Made by a program: the position numbers and the translations under genes. The notes beneath the pieces were generated by a model, which worked only from the letters and a program-made list of their open reading frames with translations, did no database searches and was not told the origin of the DNA. Positions 1 through 9,939 of a DNA stretch of 64,000 nt are shown here, piece by piece (position 1 is the first letter of the stretch; each line of letters begins with the position of its first letter). Source of the DNA: Vibrio harveyi NBRC 15634 = ATCC 14126 = KCTC 12724 (lineage in GTDB: Bacteria > Pseudomonadota > Gammaproteobacteria > Enterobacterales > Vibrionaceae); NCBI RefSeq assembly GCF_001591145.1, contig NZ_BCUF01000028.1:1-64000 (forward strand), written 5' to 3'.

Positions 1-3000
1 ACCATTAATCCAGTGAATGACGCCCCAGAATCTACGCCAACAACTGTGACTCTGAATGAAGATGCGCAGGGCGCAGATGTATTGCTTGATTGGGCATCTT
101 TCGGTGTGACGGATGTGGATTCTGCAGACGCTTCACTATCGATTCAGATTACCTCGCTGCCGACTGATGGATTGCTTGAGTATAAAGACGCTCAGGGTGA
201 TTGGCAGGCTGTTCAAGCAGATCAAGTTCTCGATAAGTCGCAGTTTGACGCTGACGGTGTGAGATTTACTCCGGAGACAAACGAGTCTGGTGATAGTAGC
301 TTTGGCGGTACCAATGTTGGTGACCAATCTGGTCATTATGCTCAAATTGGCTTTAAACCAACAGATGGTCAGAACGAAGGTCAAGAATCGACGCTAACCA
401 TTGATGTTACCCCTGATGCTGATGCGCCAACCTTGAGCACCGTAACGCCAGGCTTGTCGGTACCTCTGCAAGAGTTCAATGTTACGTCTTGGAACAACGT
501 CGTAGTGGGTTCTGGTAATGGGCTAGGTGTCACAGGTCAGGTTCTTATCAATGCAATTGATGCTCTTGATTCTGCTAACGGTAATCAATCCACAACTTCG
601 AATGTGCAAGATACGTCGTCTTATGCGACAGCCGCAAATGAAGCAGTACTTGTGACAGGATTGGTTTACCTAGAAGCGGGTACAAGCTACGACTTCACTG
701 GTCGCGCGGACGATAGCCTTGCAATCACAGTTGGTGGGTCATTGGTCGATGAAGCTCGTTGGGGTAATGCTCAAGGTACAATTACGGGTGGTGCATTCGT
801 ACCTACTGTTTCTGGATTCTATCCGCTAGAGATTTACCATCACAATCAAAGTGGTCCGGGTAACTTCAACGTCGATGTTTCTATCAATGGTCAAGCGCCA
901 GTTAACCTAAGCAATAGTAACTTGGTTGTGGTTAGTGATGTTAACGCGTTAGACGCGACTGATATCAGAACCTCTGCACTACAAGAAGTGAATGGTGTTG
1001 AAGTCTACGAGACCTACCAAGTAAACGAAGGTCCTCAAGATACTGCGATTCCTCTATCTGAAATTAGAGCAAATCTAAATGATACTGACGGCTCAGAATC
1101 GCTTGAAGTGACATTGAAAGGTATTCCTGTAGGCGCGGTGATCTCGGATGGCACTAACTCAATTACTATTGCTAGCGCGGATGCGGTAGATGTAACCGGA
1201 TGGGCGCTAGACGGACTGACGGTGACTCCTCCTGCAGGTTCTCATGATGATTTCACTATCACGGTAACTGCGACAGCAACAGAAGAGTCTAATGGTGATA
1301 CTGCTGACTCTACGGCGACGATCAATGTAGTTGTGCATGAAAACTTGCCAACGAATACAGCAAGTGATGTTGTTACAACAGACGAAGATCAGCAGTTACA
1401 AGGTAACGTCCTGCTGAATGATTCAGATGGTGATAACGTTCTACTGGTTGACCATATCACGGTTAACAACACTGATTATGCGGTTGGTCAGACGGTATCG
1501 CTGAGCAACGGCACGCTGGTTGTGAACCAAGATGGTAGTTACACGTTCGACCCAGTAAAAGATTGGTCAGGTGACGTACCGACAATTACGTACACGACAA
1601 ATACTGGAGCGACAGAAACACTAGATATTGACGTCGTAGCGGTAGCAGATAAGCCAACAATCAGTATCTCTGTGGGTGATATGTCGAAAACCGACGCGGT
1701 TGAGTCTAATCACAGCTTGGTAACATCGGCAACAAACAATACGCCGGCTCAGAACAAAGTCATCGCAGATGCAATTGGTTTAGATGGCGTTCAACAAGGA
1801 GTGAATCCGGTCGCGAATGTAGCCTTGGGTAGTAACAATGACACTTCAGATACTGATTCGTTATTTGTCGGTACAAATTACAACGACACCTTCTATGGTG
1901 GCGCTGGTGATGATGTCTTTGTCGGTGGTCGTCAAAATGACTCTTTCTACGGTGACGATGGAAGATCTACAACGCAATATGATGGTAAAGACACGGTTTA
2001 CCTAACTGGTAACTTCAGTGACTACCAGTTTACGTTTAAGAACAACCATAGTGGCCAAGTTCCGTATTGGATCTTCCTAGATAAGCGTTCAATCGATTCA
2101 GAAAATGACAATACGGGCTTTGAGGACCGTGGTGATCACCTGTACGAAATCGAGCGCGTTGTCTTTGCGGATAAGGTGATTGAGATAAATAAAGATGGCA
2201 CTTACGAGGTTCTACAAGATCGCTGGGTGCCGATTGAAGTGGATGTTGACTTAGCTGACACTGATGGCAGTGAGTCATTAGCTCAAACTGTCCTTGTTGA
2301 TGGTCTACCTGATGGTGTTGAGTTGTACGTCAATGGTCAAGCCGTTGCGGAAGAGCCAAGCGGTGGCTATATCGTGAACCTCGATGCTCAAGGCCAAGCT
2401 AACTTTGATGTAAAAGTACCGTACGATTTTGAAGGTAGCCTGGACTTCCCATTAAGTGTCACTGCAACATCGATTGAGTCATCAAACAATGACCAAGCGA
2501 CTGAGACCGAATCGGCTCGAGTTTCAGTTCGCGATTACGAATACGTTACTGGTACGCACGGTGATAACGATATTACCGGTACAGCTGATGACGACATTAT
2601 TGTTGGTGATGTCCAAGGTCTGCAGATTGTTGAGGGCGAGGATTACAACATTGCTTTTGTTCTAGATACTTCAGGCAGTATGGGGTATGACGTAGGTAAA
2701 GCAGAGGCTGAGATTCAAACGGTTCTTGATACCTTGATCAGCAGTGCTACCGGTTCTCATTCGGGTAAAGTGAATGTCTTGCTAACAACGTTTGCAACGA
2801 ATGATAAGTTGCTGTTGGAAGTTGATTTGAGTGACCCAGACGCTTCAACGAAAATCGCGACTGCATTTGCAAACAATAGAGACAATGGCAGTGGTAACAC
2901 AAACTATGAAGCTGCATTTGATTCAGTGCTAGATTGGTTTGCAGGTAAAGATAGTGATGCAAATAACGTCACATACTTTATCTCTGATGGTACGCCGAAC

Positions 3001-4107
3001 CAAGCTGACCACAATAGCGCTTATGATTTGGCTTCGATGACTAATGTGGTGATTGGTGCTGAAAATGGCAAAATTATTACTTTGGGAGACGTGTTACCAA
3101 GCGATTATCAACGTGGTGATGTTGTGACTTACAACAACCAAACGGTTATTGCGAGCAACACAGAGGTTTATTCTTTGTCGACTGGCGACCGCCTTGGCTA
3201 CATGTACAGCAACACGGGTTACTATGACTACAGCAATAGTGTTACCGCTCAAGCTGATAATATGTACAAAGCATTGGAAGAGTTCAGTGAAGTGCATGCG
3301 ATTGGTCTTGGTAACAACTTGGACGCAAGCACACTCGAAAACTACGACTCAGACAATACAGTGCGAACCAACATTGATGTTTCACAGTTGGCTGAAGTTA
3401 TCCTTGGTAAGGAAGTCGCTCTGCTTCAAGGTAGAGATGACATCGATAGTCAAGCTGGTGACGATATTATCTTCGGTGATGCAATTCGATTTGGTTCTAG
3501 TGATGAACAAGGTGTATCTGCATTACAAGAGTATGTTGCTGGTCAATTAGGTAAAGATGTTGGTCTTGTTACCGAGAAAGATGTTCATAACTACATTACT
3601 GACAACCAAGCTGAATTTGAGCAATCTCGTTCAAGCGACCGAGCGGATAACCTGTCTGGAGGTGAAGGCAACGATATCCTATTCGGGCAAGGTGGCTCAG
3701 ATACGCTGGACGGCGGTATAGGTGATGACATCCTGATCGGTGGTTTGGGTAACGATATCCTTACCGGTGGTGATGGTGCAGACATCTTCAAGTGGGTGGA
3801 TGTTGCAAATGAGACAGATACAGTAAAAGACTTCAATGCAAACGAAGACTCTCTTGATTTCTCTGACTTGTTCGAGGATCTATCTAAGGATGAACTTGGT
3901 TCGTTACTGGATGATCTGAAGTCGGGCGATCACACTGGCGATGTTGGCAATTACCATGTGGAAGTTACGCAAGATGGAGCAACAGACTCTAACTTGAGTA
4001 TCTCTAAAGGTGGAACGACATTAGATATCCATTTTGATGGAGCAAGTGTTGATGACGTCACTTCACACCTGATTGCAAGTCTGGATTCTCAACTTAAAGA
4101 TATGTAA
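1..4107 (+). CDS. Giant type I-secreted RTX/VWA adhesin, 3' part only
   Basis: The reading frame is open from the first base, so the start lies outside the window; the visible part is at least 1368 residues. It opens with an NPVNDAP linker typical of cadherin/VCBS-type adhesin repeats. A PA14/GLEYA-like beta module follows (about nt 640-900, with YLEAGTSYDFTGRADDS), then Asp-rich repeat modules, an internal RTX-like patch (about nt 1870-1960) and a von Willebrand A domain whose MIDAS reads DTSGS (Asp codon 2665). The C-terminus has tandem calcium-binding GGxGxDxL nonapeptides (about nt 3655-3790) followed by the acidic, hydrophobic tail used as a type I secretion signal. Its likely role is a surface or secreted adhesin in attachment or biofilm. 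No ABC exporter genes are in the window, so the secretion partner must lie upstream or elsewhere. The family call is firm; the ligand is unknown. Confidence 0.9.
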   Translation, partial: TINPVNDAPESTPTTVTLNEDAQGADVLLDWASFGVTDVDSADASLSIQITSLPTDGLLEYKDAQGDWQAVQADQVLDKSQFDADGVRFTPETNESGDSSFGGTNVGDQSGHYAQIGFKPTDGQNEGQESTLTIDVTPDADAPTLSTVTPGLSVPLQEFNVTSWNNVVVGSGNGLGVTGQVLINAIDALDSANGNQSTTSNVQDTSSYATAANEAVLVTGLVYLEAGTSYDFTGRADDSLAITVGGSLVDEARWGNAQGTITGGAFVPTVSGFYPLEIYHHNQSGPGNFNVDVSINGQAPVNLSNSNLVVVSDVNALDATDIRTSALQEVNGVEVYETYQVNEGPQDTAIPLSEIRANLNDTDGSESLEVTLKGIPVGAVISDGTNSITIASADAVDVTGWALDGLTVTPPAGSHDDFTITVTATATEESNGDTADSTATINVVVHENLPTNTASDVVTTDEDQQLQGNVLLNDSDGDNVLLVDHITVNNTDYAVGQTVSLSNGTLVVNQDGSYTFDPVKDWSGDVPTITYTTNTGATETLDIDVVAVADKPTISISVGDMSKTDAVESNHSLVTSATNNTPAQNKVIADAIGLDGVQQGVNPVANVALGSNNDTSDTDSLFVGTNYNDTFYGGAGDDVFVGGRQNDSFYGDDGRSTTQYDGKDTVYLTGNFSDYQFTFKNNHSGQVPYWIFLDKRSIDSENDNTGFEDRGDHLYEIERVVFADKVIEINKDGTYEVLQDRWVPIEVDVDLADTDGSESLAQTVLVDGLPDGVELYVNGQAVAEEPSGGYIVNLDAQGQANFDVKVPYDFEGSLDFPLSVTATSIESSNNDQATETESARVSVRDYEYVTGTHGDNDITGTADDDIIVGDVQGLQIVEGEDYNIAFVLDTSGSMGYDVGKAEAEIQTVLDTLISSATGSHSGKVNVLLTTFATNDKLLLEVDLSDPDASTKIATAFANNRDNGSGNTNYEAAFDSVLDWFAGKDSDANNVTYFISDGTPNQADHNSAYDLASMTNVVIGAENGKIITLGDVLPSDYQRGDVVTYNNQTVIASNTEVYSLSTGDRLGYMYSNTGYYDYSNSVTAQADNMYKALEEFSEVHAIGLGNNLDASTLENYDSDNTVRTNIDVSQLAEVILGKEVALLQGRDDIDSQAGDDIIFGDAIRFGSSDEQGVSALQEYVAGQLGKDVGLVTEKDVHNYITDNQAEFEQSRSSDRADNLSGGEGNDILFGQGGSDTLDGGIGDDILIGGLGNDILTGGDGADIFKWVDVANETDTVKDFNANEDSLDFSDLFEDLSKDELGSLLDDLKSGDHTGDVGNYHVEVTQDGATDSNLSISKGGTTLDIHFDGASVDDVTSHLIASLDSQLKDM

Positions 4108-4127
4108 TCAAACCAACTGAAGGTATG

Positions 4128-4162
4128 AAAAAAAGGTCTAGCGTAATGCTAGACCTTTTTTG
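4128..4162. terminator. Bidirectional terminator after the RTX adhesin
   Basis: GGTCTAGC (4135-4142) pairs perfectly with GCTAGACC (4148-4155) around a 5-nt loop. It is flanked by seven A on the left and six T on the right, so it can work for the adhesin (+) and for the convergent DoxX-like gene (-). Confidence 0.9.
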
Positions 4163-4206
4163 TTTTCAGTCAGGTATAAGCCTTTATTGGCGTTTTCTGT
4201 GTTTTA

Positions 4207-4599
4207 CTACAAAGTGTAGATGTCATGCTCTCGAAGCAGGTACAACGCGAAGCAAGCTGCGAGCATTGGCCACGCAGCAAAGAACAGCAGGTTGTTAAAT
4301 GGGTCTAGGTATTTAGCAAACGAAGAAAAGGTTGAGCCAGCATGTAAAACTAAAATGGCGAGGTAGGTTATATTTTTCCATAAGCCAGCGACAAAAATCC
4401 CAATAAATACTAATTGGGCAAGCCCCATCGCGACAGAGATTCCACTTGAAATGTCTAAACCATAAAAGCCGGCAAATACTTTCATTGCGTGTTCTGGAAC
4501 AAAGACTTTATCTAGTGCCCACATAATAAACACCAAGGCGATACTTAATCGCAATGCTAATAATCCTAGTCCTAATTTAAGTGGCAATGTTTCTTTCAT
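4207..4599 (-). CDS. DoxX-like small integral membrane protein
   Basis: A 130-aa hydrophobic protein with about four predicted membrane helices (LGLLALRLSIALVFIMW, VAMGLAQLVFIGIFVAG, ITYLAILVLHAG, LLFFAAWPMLAACFAL). The pattern resembles the DoxX/DUF6-type four-helix family, in which some members act in thiosulfate/quinone redox chemistry; here the function is unknown. The reading frame extends 12 codons further upstream, but ATG 4599 is preceded by AAAGGA at proper spacing and is chosen as the start. It stands alone, convergent with the adhesin gene. Confidence 0.7.
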   Translation of the reverse strand: MKETLPLKLGLGLLALRLSIALVFIMWALDKVFVPEHAMKVFAGFYGLDISSGISVAMGLAQLVFIGIFVAGLWKNITYLAILVLHAGSTFSSFAKYLDPFNNLLFFAAWPMLAACFALYLLREHDIYTL

Positions 4600-4755
4600 T
4601 TGGAGTCCTTTAAAGAGTAACGAATAAGTTCTCAATGGCAGACCGCGGTTTTTCTTATCTGATTACAACGGGATATGTAAATATTCGTGAATTGGTTATC
4701 TTGAGAAGCAAGTCCGTACAGGGTAATCCCGCTTGAGCACTAAAAGTGCGATGAA

Positions 4756-4791
4756 CAAAAAAACCGACAGAGTCGAATTCTGTCGGCTTTT
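4756..4791 (-). terminator. Terminator of the AcfD-like gene
   Basis: On the minus strand CCGACAG pairs with CTGTCGG (4780-4786 with 4764-4770), followed by a run of T (4757-4763 as A on +). It lies 14 bp beyond the stop of the 1466-aa lipoprotein gene. Confidence 0.85.
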
Positions 4792-4804
4792 GATTTACTG
4801 CGGT

Positions 4805-7800
4805 TTACTTAACGGACAAATACTCAGAAGGGGATTTGTCTGGTTTTGGTAGTTTCATTGCCGCTACGGCGTTGAAGCCTGCTTGTGTTAAGCCACCAGA
4901 GTAATCAACACTGCCATTTGGTAAGTTGGCTTTAGTTTCTGATGGGTTCCACTTGCGGAAGTAATCCGTCAAATCGTACTGGGTTAAATAAGACGTACAC
5001 GCCATCAGCAAATCGCCTTGGCTTAACTGGCTGCTCTGCGTTGAACAGTAGTTAATGCCTTGGTCACCAACACTGTCACCACGAGCTTTGCGGTGAGCCA
5101 ACTTGAAGAAGTTCCAACCCTGATCTTCACCAAAAATGCTTGGTTTAGATGCTTGATTAGAGTACCAAGTGTCGATGTTAAAGTGATCTTCTGCCCAAAG
5201 CTTCAACTGACCGAACATGGCTAAGCGCATACCGACATCTGCCTCACTCCAAGCGTGACCTTCAAAGCGGTCTAGCCATAGAGGTGACTTAGATAAGTCA
5301 CTTGCGATGCGGTCCATGTATGGCTTCGCTTCGCGTTGCTCCTGCATGTATAACGCAAGAATGTTGTTGGTCACCTCGGTTGAGCCAGCTACCATAAATG
5401 GTGCTGATGCTAAGTTATGACCCACTTCGTGCCATAGCAACCAATCATTCGTTGGGTTCGTTGGAACCACTGTCCATGTCGGCCAGTAGCTGTTGCTTTG
5501 TACTGGGTAACCAGAGTGTGCTGCACCAATAGAGATTTGCACATCATTCACAAAGCGGTGTCGGTTCGCTAAGAGAGCATCATAGGTAAATCGACGATGC
5601 TTGCCATCTTCCGTCACCTGATCGCGTCCGTAAAAGTCGCTTGCATGATTTGCGAAGGCATTCAGTTCATCAGCGAATTTAGGTACATCAGTTTCCTGTA
5701 CGTTGTTGACAGGAGTGGTGTAGATGAAATGACCAGAATCGATTTCGGCAAGTGGTACGTCAGCATTGATGTTGTTTACCCATTTGCCATCTTTCCACCA
5801 AGATGCTTGTAGTACGCCGTTAAAGTTGAATGTCACCACGTCACCTTGAGCTGTTTCAAGAGGCTGGATGTAAATCAAACCACCATAAGGGACTTTAAAG
5901 GTTAATTGCGCCCCGTCATATTGGAAGGTCTTCTGAACGCGAGGTGGACGTTTCAAACTCAACTCATGATTCGCGCGCCCTGTCAGATCATCAACTAACG
6001 CCACGTTAATCGAAGCTTTTACGCCCCCGGAAATCGTCACATTTTCAAGTTGTGGAGCCCACAAACCTGTCGATTGCATACTGCCAGCGGTGCCAATTAC
6101 GGTTTTGTTGTTAGTGTGAATATCGACACTAGCCGAACTTCCAGATTGCAATGGTCGACCTGGGTAGCCTGTCGTATCAACACTGATGTCTAAATCCCAG
6201 TATGAGCGACCTAGCATCATGCGAGTTAACGGTTTTTCCATCCAGTTTAGTGGGTAAGAAGGGTTAAGTTCGCCTGATTCTGTAATCATTGACCATTTAG
6301 CTAACTGCTCTTGTGTCTCTTGCCCACATGCACTTCCGCCTTGGTGAGTGTTATTGGTGTAACAGTTCAGTATTTCGACTGCGCGTTTGAAGCCAAGCTC
6401 GTCTTGTACGTCCTGTTTATACTCGTACTGTTCGTCATTCCATAGCCAAACTGATAGGTTGTCGTAAGTTGATGTTAACTCCGCTTGCGACAAGCGTTCA
6501 CCAATCTCACCTTTACTACGGTAGTAAAGCTCGTGAGAGAATAAGCGATCAATGTTTGCACCTAGGTTTGCAGCCTTGACCATACTATCGACGACTTCAG
6601 GACTCATTTCGTAGCGAGTGAAGTCAGGACGGTGGTGGTTACCTCGGCTCGGAATACCATGACCTTTACGTACTTCAATACAGTTAACTTCGTATTGGTA
6701 TTCGTCCTTACACAATGGCACGCCAGTGAAGTTCTTTTGCAGTTCCGCGATGGCTGTTTGTTTCTCTTGCTCAGATTTCACCATGTGGAAGGCATAGCGC
6801 TGTTGCTCTTGGTCGCCAACAGTTACCTTGTACAACGGAATCTCAAGCGTTGGCATGTCGATATTACCCGGCCATGTGACGGTGCCATTGTCATTGATTT
6901 CAATTTTTGTGGTATCGGCATAACGCTCATAAACCACAAGATCGAATTCCGCCACTGTGTGTAGGTTAGGGACGTTTGGACCCGATGTACTATGACACCA
7001 GTAGCTATCTGAACAAAGAGACTGGAAGGTCTTCGCAACGTTTGCACCACCTACAGAGACGCCAGCGGCATCAGCTAAACGAGCGATAGGCTCAGGATTA
7101 CTTGCCTCTAGAGCATCAAAGAAGATGATGTTGCCGCCGTTGTTTACATATTCGATCAGCGCTGTGACGTCATCTGCATCCAACTTAGGCTGTTGAATAT
7201 CAGAAACGACGGACTTGGTATCATAGCCATCGGTTTTAATCTCATAAGATTGAAGCAGTAATAGCGGAGTCGTCGTTGCATCAAGAGTGCTGAATGAACC
7301 ACTATTTAGCAATTCCATATCACCAAGTTGGTAGCTTGGGTTAACGAAGAAGTCGTAGATTTGACCCTCTTTGCGATCCGAACGGAAAGCGTGCCCCTTG
7401 CTGATGTTTGTCGCAATGGCAATCGAATCTTGTGATGCGTTTGGTACTAGCCAATTGATCAAGTTGCCGAACATCTTTTGCATGCTGCCGTTGTCGGTAC
7501 GAGTATCTGCGTCTTGAGCAACTTGGTTGTGTGGCGTGCTGTAGCGACATGTTTGTTTCTCGCTTTCAATGCCCAAATCTGCGCCTGCCCAGTAGTTTTC
7601 TGGACACGAGAAAATAGAGGTGTACATCGCGTTACCCAAGAACACTACTTTACCTGAACCAATCATACCCGCGGTCATGGTTGGTAAATTGAAGGTCGCT
7701 GTTTGTTTCGAGATTTTTTCCGGACGCTGCATCTTGACTGTCGATGTCTCATCAATGGTCGTCGCATCTACGATGTAAGCTTTCTTGTCTTTACCTGAGC

Positions 7801-9205
7801 CACGTGTCCAAGCGGCCTCTTCACCAAAAGGAAGCCAGTAACTGTTGTCATTACGTGGCATTAGCACAGGGAATGCTTCATTGGTTAGGTTGAAGTTACG
7901 CATTGCACGCGTATAACCAGAACCGCCCCAACCATGGTTATCATGGAAGATGTGCACGCTATCCACGCCTGCATAAATTTGATGCAGAGATTGCGTTACA
8001 TAATTGCTCCCTGTAGCGCGAACGGTACGCAACATAGGTGCCGCAAAGCCTGACCACTGTGGTGCTTGTTTCAACTGTCCATCGATGATCTGCGTTAAAC
8101 CTTGGCTAAACTGTGCAGCAAACTCGTTTGGCGTCGTGAAGTTAGTACCTTCAATCTTTGCGCCGTTTGGTAAGCTAAGGTTGATCAGTTCATTGATTAC
8201 GTTAGGGTACTGCGCAAATACCTGACGAACGTTATCGTTGATCTCAATGTTGCTGTCAGTCTGAATACCATAACGACGAACAAACGCCTCTAGGTTTTGT
8301 TTTACCAACGGATTGTCACTTAAATCCGCAAGTTGGTAATTTACCTTGTTACCTTTAACTTGCCCGAGTGTGAAGGTATCGATACCAAAGATCAGGTTCT
8401 CGCCCCATAGGTATTCAAACTCGCCGTTTGCATCTGTCATACCACGGGCAGAGTGGCTGAAGAACTCAACACCTGCAAGGGGGTGGCCTTGCGAGTCCGT
8501 CAAGCGACTTGTCGTTAGTGGTTTGTTTGCAGCGCTTGGCTTGTATTCATAAGTTGCTTCGGCGTTGGCAGAAACAAACGACCCGGTTAAGTTGTTACTT
8601 GCACCTGGGGTGACTTCTGGCTGAAGCTCTGGATCAACGTGTGCGCTTGGTTGCTCACCCTCATTCGCGACACTTGGATTGAGAAACTCATCAATCGCCG
8701 CTTGATCTTCGCTTAGATACAGGTCTTGGATATCGTAGCTGTTGATTTCATCTAAACACACTTGCGTATCTTGAGTAGTGCATGTGTCGATCTTGTTTAA
8801 CAGCTTAGTGGCATTACCTGCGTGTTTACCTAGCACATCTTTAAGATCATACGCTTGAGTTAACTCAGATGGTTGTGAACCTTCACGTGTTTGTTCTGGC
8901 ACTAGGTAGTTGAACGTACCTAGAGTAATACCACCAAATTGACAGGTGAATGTGCCTTCAGAGGCGGTATAAGTGAAGTAGCCTGACTCACTGATATCCT
9001 GACCATCACACTCAAGATCACCGGTTAACTGTTTACTATGAATAAACAGTTTACCTTGATACGTGGTTACACCGATATCTGGTTGATCTGGCGGTAAATC
9101 AGGTTCAACAGTCGGTGGCGTGGTATTTGTTGAGTTGTTGCTTTCATCGCCACCGCAGCCAAACAGCAGCGAAGCGACAAGGATTGAAAGAAGACTTCGT
9201 TTCAA
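4805..9205 (-). CDS. acfD: AcfD/SslE-like lipoprotein, M60-family metallopeptidase
   Basis: A 1466-aa surface lipoprotein. The N-terminus is a lipoprotein signal with lipobox LLFGC followed by a Thr/Pro-rich spacer. The C-terminal third carries the zinc-peptidase motif HEVGHN (His1259, Glu1260, His1263), with a downstream Glu in STEVTNN as expected for peptidase M60 (enhancin-like). The whole chain resembles SslE of E. coli and AcfD of V. cholerae, large lipoproteins exported by type II secretion and linked to mucin degradation and colonisation. The start codon is TTG (9203-9205), supported by AAGGG 8 nt upstream; no better ATG precedes the signal peptide. It is monocistronic with its own terminator. 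Unlike V. cholerae acfD it is not seen inside a pathogenicity island here; it sits next to the adhesin and the syp locus. Orthology with acfD is by family resemblance only. Confidence 0.85.
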   Translation of the reverse strand: MKRSLLSILVASLLFGCGGDESNNSTNTTPPTVEPDLPPDQPDIGVTTYQGKLFIHSKQLTGDLECDGQDISESGYFTYTASEGTFTCQFGGITLGTFNYLVPEQTREGSQPSELTQAYDLKDVLGKHAGNATKLLNKIDTCTTQDTQVCLDEINSYDIQDLYLSEDQAAIDEFLNPSVANEGEQPSAHVDPELQPEVTPGASNNLTGSFVSANAEATYEYKPSAANKPLTTSRLTDSQGHPLAGVEFFSHSARGMTDANGEFEYLWGENLIFGIDTFTLGQVKGNKVNYQLADLSDNPLVKQNLEAFVRRYGIQTDSNIEINDNVRQVFAQYPNVINELINLSLPNGAKIEGTNFTTPNEFAAQFSQGLTQIIDGQLKQAPQWSGFAAPMLRTVRATGSNYVTQSLHQIYAGVDSVHIFHDNHGWGGSGYTRAMRNFNLTNEAFPVLMPRNDNSYWLPFGEEAAWTRGSGKDKKAYIVDATTIDETSTVKMQRPEKISKQTATFNLPTMTAGMIGSGKVVFLGNAMYTSIFSCPENYWAGADLGIESEKQTCRYSTPHNQVAQDADTRTDNGSMQKMFGNLINWLVPNASQDSIAIATNISKGHAFRSDRKEGQIYDFFVNPSYQLGDMELLNSGSFSTLDATTTPLLLLQSYEIKTDGYDTKSVVSDIQQPKLDADDVTALIEYVNNGGNIIFFDALEASNPEPIARLADAAGVSVGGANVAKTFQSLCSDSYWCHSTSGPNVPNLHTVAEFDLVVYERYADTTKIEINDNGTVTWPGNIDMPTLEIPLYKVTVGDQEQQRYAFHMVKSEQEKQTAIAELQKNFTGVPLCKDEYQYEVNCIEVRKGHGIPSRGNHHRPDFTRYEMSPEVVDSMVKAANLGANIDRLFSHELYYRSKGEIGERLSQAELTSTYDNLSVWLWNDEQYEYKQDVQDELGFKRAVEILNCYTNNTHQGGSACGQETQEQLAKWSMITESGELNPSYPLNWMEKPLTRMMLGRSYWDLDISVDTTGYPGRPLQSGSSASVDIHTNNKTVIGTAGSMQSTGLWAPQLENVTISGGVKASINVALVDDLTGRANHELSLKRPPRVQKTFQYDGAQLTFKVPYGGLIYIQPLETAQGDVVTFNFNGVLQASWWKDGKWVNNINADVPLAEIDSGHFIYTTPVNNVQETDVPKFADELNAFANHASDFYGRDQVTEDGKHRRFTYDALLANRHRFVNDVQISIGAAHSGYPVQSNSYWPTWTVVPTNPTNDWLLWHEVGHNLASAPFMVAGSTEVTNNILALYMQEQREAKPYMDRIASDLSKSPLWLDRFEGHAWSEADVGMRLAMFGQLKLWAEDHFNIDTWYSNQASKPSIFGEDQGWNFFKLAHRKARGDSVGDQGINYCSTQSSQLSQGDLLMACTSYLTQYDLTDYFRKWNPSETKANLPNGSVDYSGGLTQAGFNAVAAMKLPKPDKSPSEYLSVK

Positions 9206-9520
9206 AGACTAAACCCTTATGAAGTGCCATCGTCATTTGGATGGCGAGTTGGTTGAGAGTTACTTTATTTTAAAGCTCAGAGCTATCGAGATTATGTTGT
9301 TAAGTAATTAACTTTTAGTAAGTTTTTAGGGCTCGATAAATGCGCGCGCATTCTAGTTTTAAAAGCGGCAGGAGGGAACAAAAAGATTAGCTTTGTATTG
9401 AACAAATTTTCACAACTGAGGGTGGGATTCACAGAATGAATAAGCCTAGTGGTTAGTTGGACTTTCTTTTCTGCAAAAATAGCGTACAGTTTGCTGGTTT
9501 TTCACTGAAATCATCCGATC
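9206..9520. other. Divergent AT-rich intergenic region
   Basis: A 315-bp spacer between the divergent AcfD-like and P-loop genes. It must hold both promoters. It is AT-rich near 9270-9340, but I find no convincing operator, RNA or small gene in it. Confidence 0.5.
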
Positions 9521-9910
9521 ATGACCAACGCAAAACTCCTTCTTATTCGTGGTTTACCAGGCTCTGGAAAGACAACGCTTGCTAAGAAATTGTCCAAGCA
9601 GCTCAAAGCGAAACACTTTGAAGCTGACATGTATTTTGAGAATGAAATTGGAGAATACGTTTTTGATTGTACCAAGCTAGCGGATGCCCATGAATGGTGT
9701 TTTCAACAAACCCGTAAGTGGCTTAATAAAGGTAAGGTGGTGATTGTCAGCAATACCTTTGTTCGTCATTGGGAAATGAAGCGCTACCTAAAGTATTGTG
9801 AGAAAAAGCAAATTGAAGTGGAAGTGCATGTGTGTCGTGAGCAATATCAAAGCATTCATGATGTGCCATCAGCGACGATCGAAAACATGCGTCGCCAATG
9901 GCAAGAATAA
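9521..9910 (+). CDS. Small P-loop ATPase/kinase-like protein
   Basis: A 129-aa protein with a perfect Walker A (GLPGSGKTTLAKKL, residues about 11-24) near the N-terminus. Its organisation (ADMYFE after the P-loop, a VSNTFVRHWEMKRYL segment and a C-terminal lid-like region) resembles the small AAA_33/polynucleotide-kinase-like ATPases related to N4BP2 and to zeta-type kinases. The substrate is unknown. It is monocistronic, and its stop is only 29 bp from the convergent sypR stop. No antitoxin-like partner is adjacent, which argues against a zeta toxin. Confidence 0.7.
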   Translation: MTNAKLLLIRGLPGSGKTTLAKKLSKQLKAKHFEADMYFENEIGEYVFDCTKLADAHEWCFQQTRKWLNKGKVVIVSNTFVRHWEMKRYLKYCEKKQIEVEVHVCREQYQSIHDVPSATIENMRRQWQE

Positions 9911-9939
9911 CGTTTTAACCTCTTTTGGTCTCAAGAATA

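Noticed and set aside
3149..3550. 133-aa frame inside the adhesin gene
   Set aside because: It is an out-of-frame shadow of the VWA-containing adhesin, with Met/Thr-rich composition and no start signal.
4805..9205. Pathogenicity island around the acfD-like gene
   Set aside because: No integrase, tRNA, att repeats or composition shift are seen; neighbours are ordinary chromosomal genes.
9521..9910. Zeta-type toxin
   Set aside because: The P-loop and size fit loosely, but no antitoxin gene is adjacent and the rest resembles PNK-like ATPases.
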